A stretch of DNA of 64,000 nt from an uncultured Chitinophagaceae bacterium (GTDB taxonomy: Bacteria > Bacteroidota > Bacteroidia > Chitinophagales > Chitinophagaceae), in contig CAKZFX010000010.1 in the NCBI GenBank assembly GCA_936908745.1, forward strand, positions 186,001 to 250,000, read 5' to 3'. The notes under the pieces were generated by a model. That model was not told where the DNA came from. It did no database searches and saw only the letters and a program-made list of their open reading frames with translations. Shown in pieces: positions 62,701 to 64,000 of the stretch. Numbering within the stretch: position 1 is the first letter of the stretch; each line of letters begins with the position of its first letter. The translations under genes and the position numbers were made by a program.

Positions 62701-63372
62701 CAATTTAACTCGGTAAGTAAATCGGTTATCATCCTTACAGAGATCATCTTTAGTGTGATCGGGGTATTGTTAGGTTTTGGTATTACGAAGATGGAAGTGT
62801 CGGTGGTAATGACAGGTATTGGTATTGTGGGGCTGGCTGGTATCGTGGTGAAGAACGGTATCCTTGTGATCGAATTTGCTGATGAGCTAAGAGCAAGAGG
62901 AATGAAAACAAGAGAAGCGGTGATCGAAGCCGGTAAAACCCGTATCATCCCGGTATTGCTGACGGCAGTAGCCGCGATACTCGGCCTGATTCCGCTGGCC
63001 GTAGGTTTTAACATAGATTTTATTGACATGTTCGCTAAGCTCAATCCGCATATATTCTTTGGTGGAGACAACGCTGTATTCTGGAAACCGTTGAGCTGGA
63101 CCATAATATTCGGTTTGATATTTGCGTTCTTTATGACCTTGTTGATCGTGCCAAGTATGTACCTGATGGCAGAGCGATTGAAAAGGCCGATGCGTCGCCA
63201 GTTTGGTGGTAAATGGATCTCATTCTTAGGTATTCCGCCGCTGACGTTGGTGTTCCTTCCGTTGGTGTTTGTTACGATGTTTATTCATCGCAGTGTGGTA
63301 AGAAGAAGGAGAAGAAAACTGGCAGACCAAAAAGATAAAGTGAATGAATCCTTTATAGGAAGCTGGTTCTAA
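59770..63372 (+). CDS. RND-family efflux pump permease (AcrB-like)
   Basis: The protein has 1200 residues, longer than the usual 1030-1060. Canonical features: TLPKEQFPDIVIPTIYVQTI after the first helix, the proton-relay Asp pair in LGIIVDDAIVVIENTHRI, and the helix-10 Lys in GIVGLAGIVVKNGILVIEF. The extra length comes from an additional hydrophobic pair between the two halves (about 540-575, FLVAVGAGILLDIAGFTFLG and LILFIVIMVVLNRY) and a basic C-terminal tail (VVRRRRRKLADQ). It exports hydrophobic compounds using the proton gradient with the adaptor and TolC encoded upstream. Substrates are unknown. Confidence 0.94.
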   Translation: MKTTFMSVLENFTGKFKQFRPTTWSIKNKTSIYLMMLFVSLAGIYQFVTLPKEQFPDIVIPTIYVQTINVGNSPKDMENLVTQPIEKQIKGITGAKINKTTSTSIQDFSAIIVEFDTDVSTDVALQKVKDAVDKAKQDLPNDLTQEPTVQEISFSEQPIMYVNLSGDYDVVRLKEFADELQDRLEELSQINRVDLVGAPEREFQINVDNQRMQASKITYDDIAMAVANENHDITGGLLDVGNMKRNLQLKGQLKTAADIQQIVVRNQQGNPIYLKDIAEIKDTIKEKESYARLNGKNVITLNIIKRAGENLIETSADVQKVTKELQDSFFPKDLEVTITGDQSKTTKTSFNELVNTIVIGFLLVLIILMFFMGVTNAFFVALSVPLSMFVAFLFLPAADLIVGSHVTLNFIVLFALLFGLGIIVDDAIVVIENTHRIFVQSKGKLSAQKSAMMAAGEVFIPVLAGTLTTLAPFFPLLFWPGIIGKFMIYLPTMLIFTLTASLIVAFIMNPVFAVDFMNHPEGEHKEPKSAIFRKPAFLVAVGAGILLDIAGFTFLGNLILFIVIMVVLNRYVLEGWIHSFQNRVLPWIMSHYETSLRWALKGWRPVWLLVATFGLFILSLVFFIVRQPPVVFFPSGDPNQIYVYMKLPVGTSVEYTDSVTKELEKKVFKVLGMENGKQNPIVESVIANVAVGASDPQGGDRSTRPELGRVQVSFVEFEKRHGKSSRPYLDSIRSVIKGIPGAELSVNQEQGGPPTEPPVNIEIASENFDDLTKTAAALKNYLDSINVAGVEELKMDVDLTNPEITLSIDRERAMTEGVSTAQVGMQIRTALFGREVSKIKDGEDEYKIQLRNNEVQRKNLVDLLNMNISFRDMATGAVKNIPISSVVKVDYTSTLGSVKRKDQKRVITLTSNVLLSQGYTPTAVNEVLKGYIDRFTKKADSVTIKQTGEGEQQAETGAFLGKALMIALMLILFILVLQFNSVSKSVIILTEIIFSVIGVLLGFGITKMEVSVVMTGIGIVGLAGIVVKNGILVIEFADELRARGMKTREAVIEAGKTRIIPVLLTAVAAILGLIPLAVGFNIDFIDMFAKLNPHIFFGGDNAVFWKPLSWTIIFGLIFAFFMTLLIVPSMYLMAERLKRPMRRQFGGKWISFLGIPPLTLVFLPLVFVTMFIHRSVVRRRRRKLADQKDKVNESFIGSWF

Positions 63373-63399
63373 AGATTGTTTGATTTGTGGTGGTGGTTT

Positions 63400-63474
63400 C
63401 CCACAATGTCGCCAACCATGGAAGAAAAACCGTTCGGACTTCTTCTCTGCAGTAGCGGGATTGTGGGATTTTTT
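63400..63474 (+). terminator. Possible terminator of the RND operon
   Basis: CCCACAAT (63400-63407) and ATTGTGGG (63460-63467) are perfect complements, followed by A and six T residues. The loop of about 52 bases is long, so the element is less certain than the others. Confidence 0.45.
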
Positions 63475-63480
63475 ATTTTG

Positions 63481-63700
63481 AGGCCACGGAGAGCCACGGA
63501 GTAACAGAGATACACAGAGTTTTTTACGATTATTCAACGCAGAGAACAGGAGATGCAGAGGTTGCGCAGAGAATTTGCCTTGCCTGGGAATCTCAGCAAA
63601 ACCTTTCTGCCGACAGGCAGGTCAGCGGGAGATTTTCTCTTTGTGTTTCTTTGTGTCTTTGTGGGAACTTCTTCTTTTTTGCCGCAATCGTATGTATTCC
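63481..63700. repeat. Word-like ACGGAG / CAGAGA repeats with a diverged palindromic 20-mer
   Basis: GCCACGGAGAGCCACGGAG, ACAGAGATACACAGAG, CGCAGAGAACAGGAGATGC and TTGTGTTTCTTTGTGTCTTTG succeed one another. CCTTTCTGCCGACAGGCAGG at 63602-63621 differs by one base from the 20-mer at 3066, followed by CAGCGGGAGA as in other blocks. No gene is visible from 63373 to the terminator at 63751. Confidence 0.75.
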
Positions 63701-63750
63701 TTTGCGTGAAACTTCAATACAGCATTTCTCTGTGGCCTTCTCTCAAAATA

Positions 63751-63780
63751 AAAAATCCCCCCGGCAAGCCGGGAGGACGG
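63751..63780 (-). terminator. Leftward terminator near the right edge
   Basis: TCCCCCCGGC and GCCGGGAGGA pair with one mismatch around an AA turn, preceded by five A residues, which become T residues on the minus strand. This suggests a minus-strand transcription unit entering from the right of the window. Confidence 0.65.
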
Positions 63781-63924
63781 ATCAATGTTGCTCCGAATCA
63801 TTAACCATTAAACACACAAGTCGGAGGGTTGCACCACTACTACTAATCAGAAATAGGTTGGTACTTTCAGTCAGATACGAATATTCGGTGGTTTCTTCGA
63901 AAAATCAGGTGGTTACGGTAGCGT

Positions 63925-64000
63925 TCAAAGGGGTCTTCCAGTTTTCACAAGGCAGAATATCTCAAGTTGTTTTTCATAGGTCTCAATCATATATGGTAGT
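63925..64000 (-). other. Possible C-terminal end of a minus-strand gene
   Basis: Reading leftward from the window edge, one frame is open for 24 codons (LPYMIETYEKQLEIFCLVKT, then GRPL) to a stop at 63925-63927. It would fit a gene that ends before the leftward terminator at 63751-63780, but the piece is too short to identify and may be chance. The stretch 63781-63924 shows nothing else. Confidence 0.25.

Noticed and set aside
63553..63804. Plus-strand open frame of 83 codons near the right edge
   Set aside because: It runs through the word-like repeats and a terminator hairpin; peptide repeats such as FLCVFVG are repeat translations.

Overview
The window looks like chromosomal DNA from a member of the Bacteroidota, most probably a Chitinophagaceae-type soil or plant-associated bacterium. 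The basis is a SusC/SusD pair, a type IX secretion (T9SS) sorting tail, LytS/LytTR signalling, SprB-like repeats, Bacteroidota lipoboxes, DUF5777 and DUF5123 families, and the near absence of strong Shine-Dalgarno sequences. Assignment below phylum is inference.

Layout. 1-3000: an ECF sigma factor overlapping a membrane-anchored beta-barrel protein, then a lipoprotein with SprB-like repeats and one CxxCH haem motif. 3000-3520: a gene-free stretch of word-like repeats with three copies of a palindromic 20-mer. 3525-6467: a DUF5777 barrel, a tandem pair of paralogous lipoproteins and a GIY-YIG-like protein. 6500-10440: a visibly AT-rich defence segment with a small XRE regulator, a DUF4062 protein with an APAZ-like C-terminus and a short prokaryotic Argonaute, followed by a degenerate 21-bp tandem array. 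10437-11180: a conserved protein of unknown function.

11437-39570 is a polygalacturonan (pectin) utilisation locus that runs from polymer to central metabolism. It holds a LacI regulator, SusC, SusD, a DUF5123 surface lipoprotein, PL1 pectate lyase, CE12 acetylesterase, a CE8 methylesterase-esterase fusion, two GH28 enzymes, GH43, an NTF2-like protein and GH105. The catabolic genes uxaB, uxaA, uxaC, kdgK, a yhcH-like gene, a KDPG aldolase gene and an exuT-like transporter gene follow. CCGGnAACGAT sites occur upstream of susC, the second GH28 gene and kdgK, which suggests one LacI-type regulon. Oligogalacturonides would be trimmed outside the cytoplasm; galacturonate would go through tagaturonate, altronate, KDG and KDPG to pyruvate and glyceraldehyde-3-phosphate.

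39611-64000 is mostly core and envelope functions: acyl-CoA synthetase, a TPR protein, DUF1015, SerC, a large T9SS-exported BNR-repeat protein, a five-gene cluster of small envelope proteins of unknown function, a LytS/LytTR two-component pair, a P1-nuclease/phospholipase-C-like secreted protein, DUF502, and a TetR-TolC-MFP-RND efflux operon. The window ends in more word-like repeats and a probable leftward terminator.

The strongest candidate for a little-described system is the operon at 6945-10041. Its pairing resembles SPARTA-type short-Argonaute defence, but the effector is a DUF4062 domain instead of a canonical TIR or SIR2 domain.
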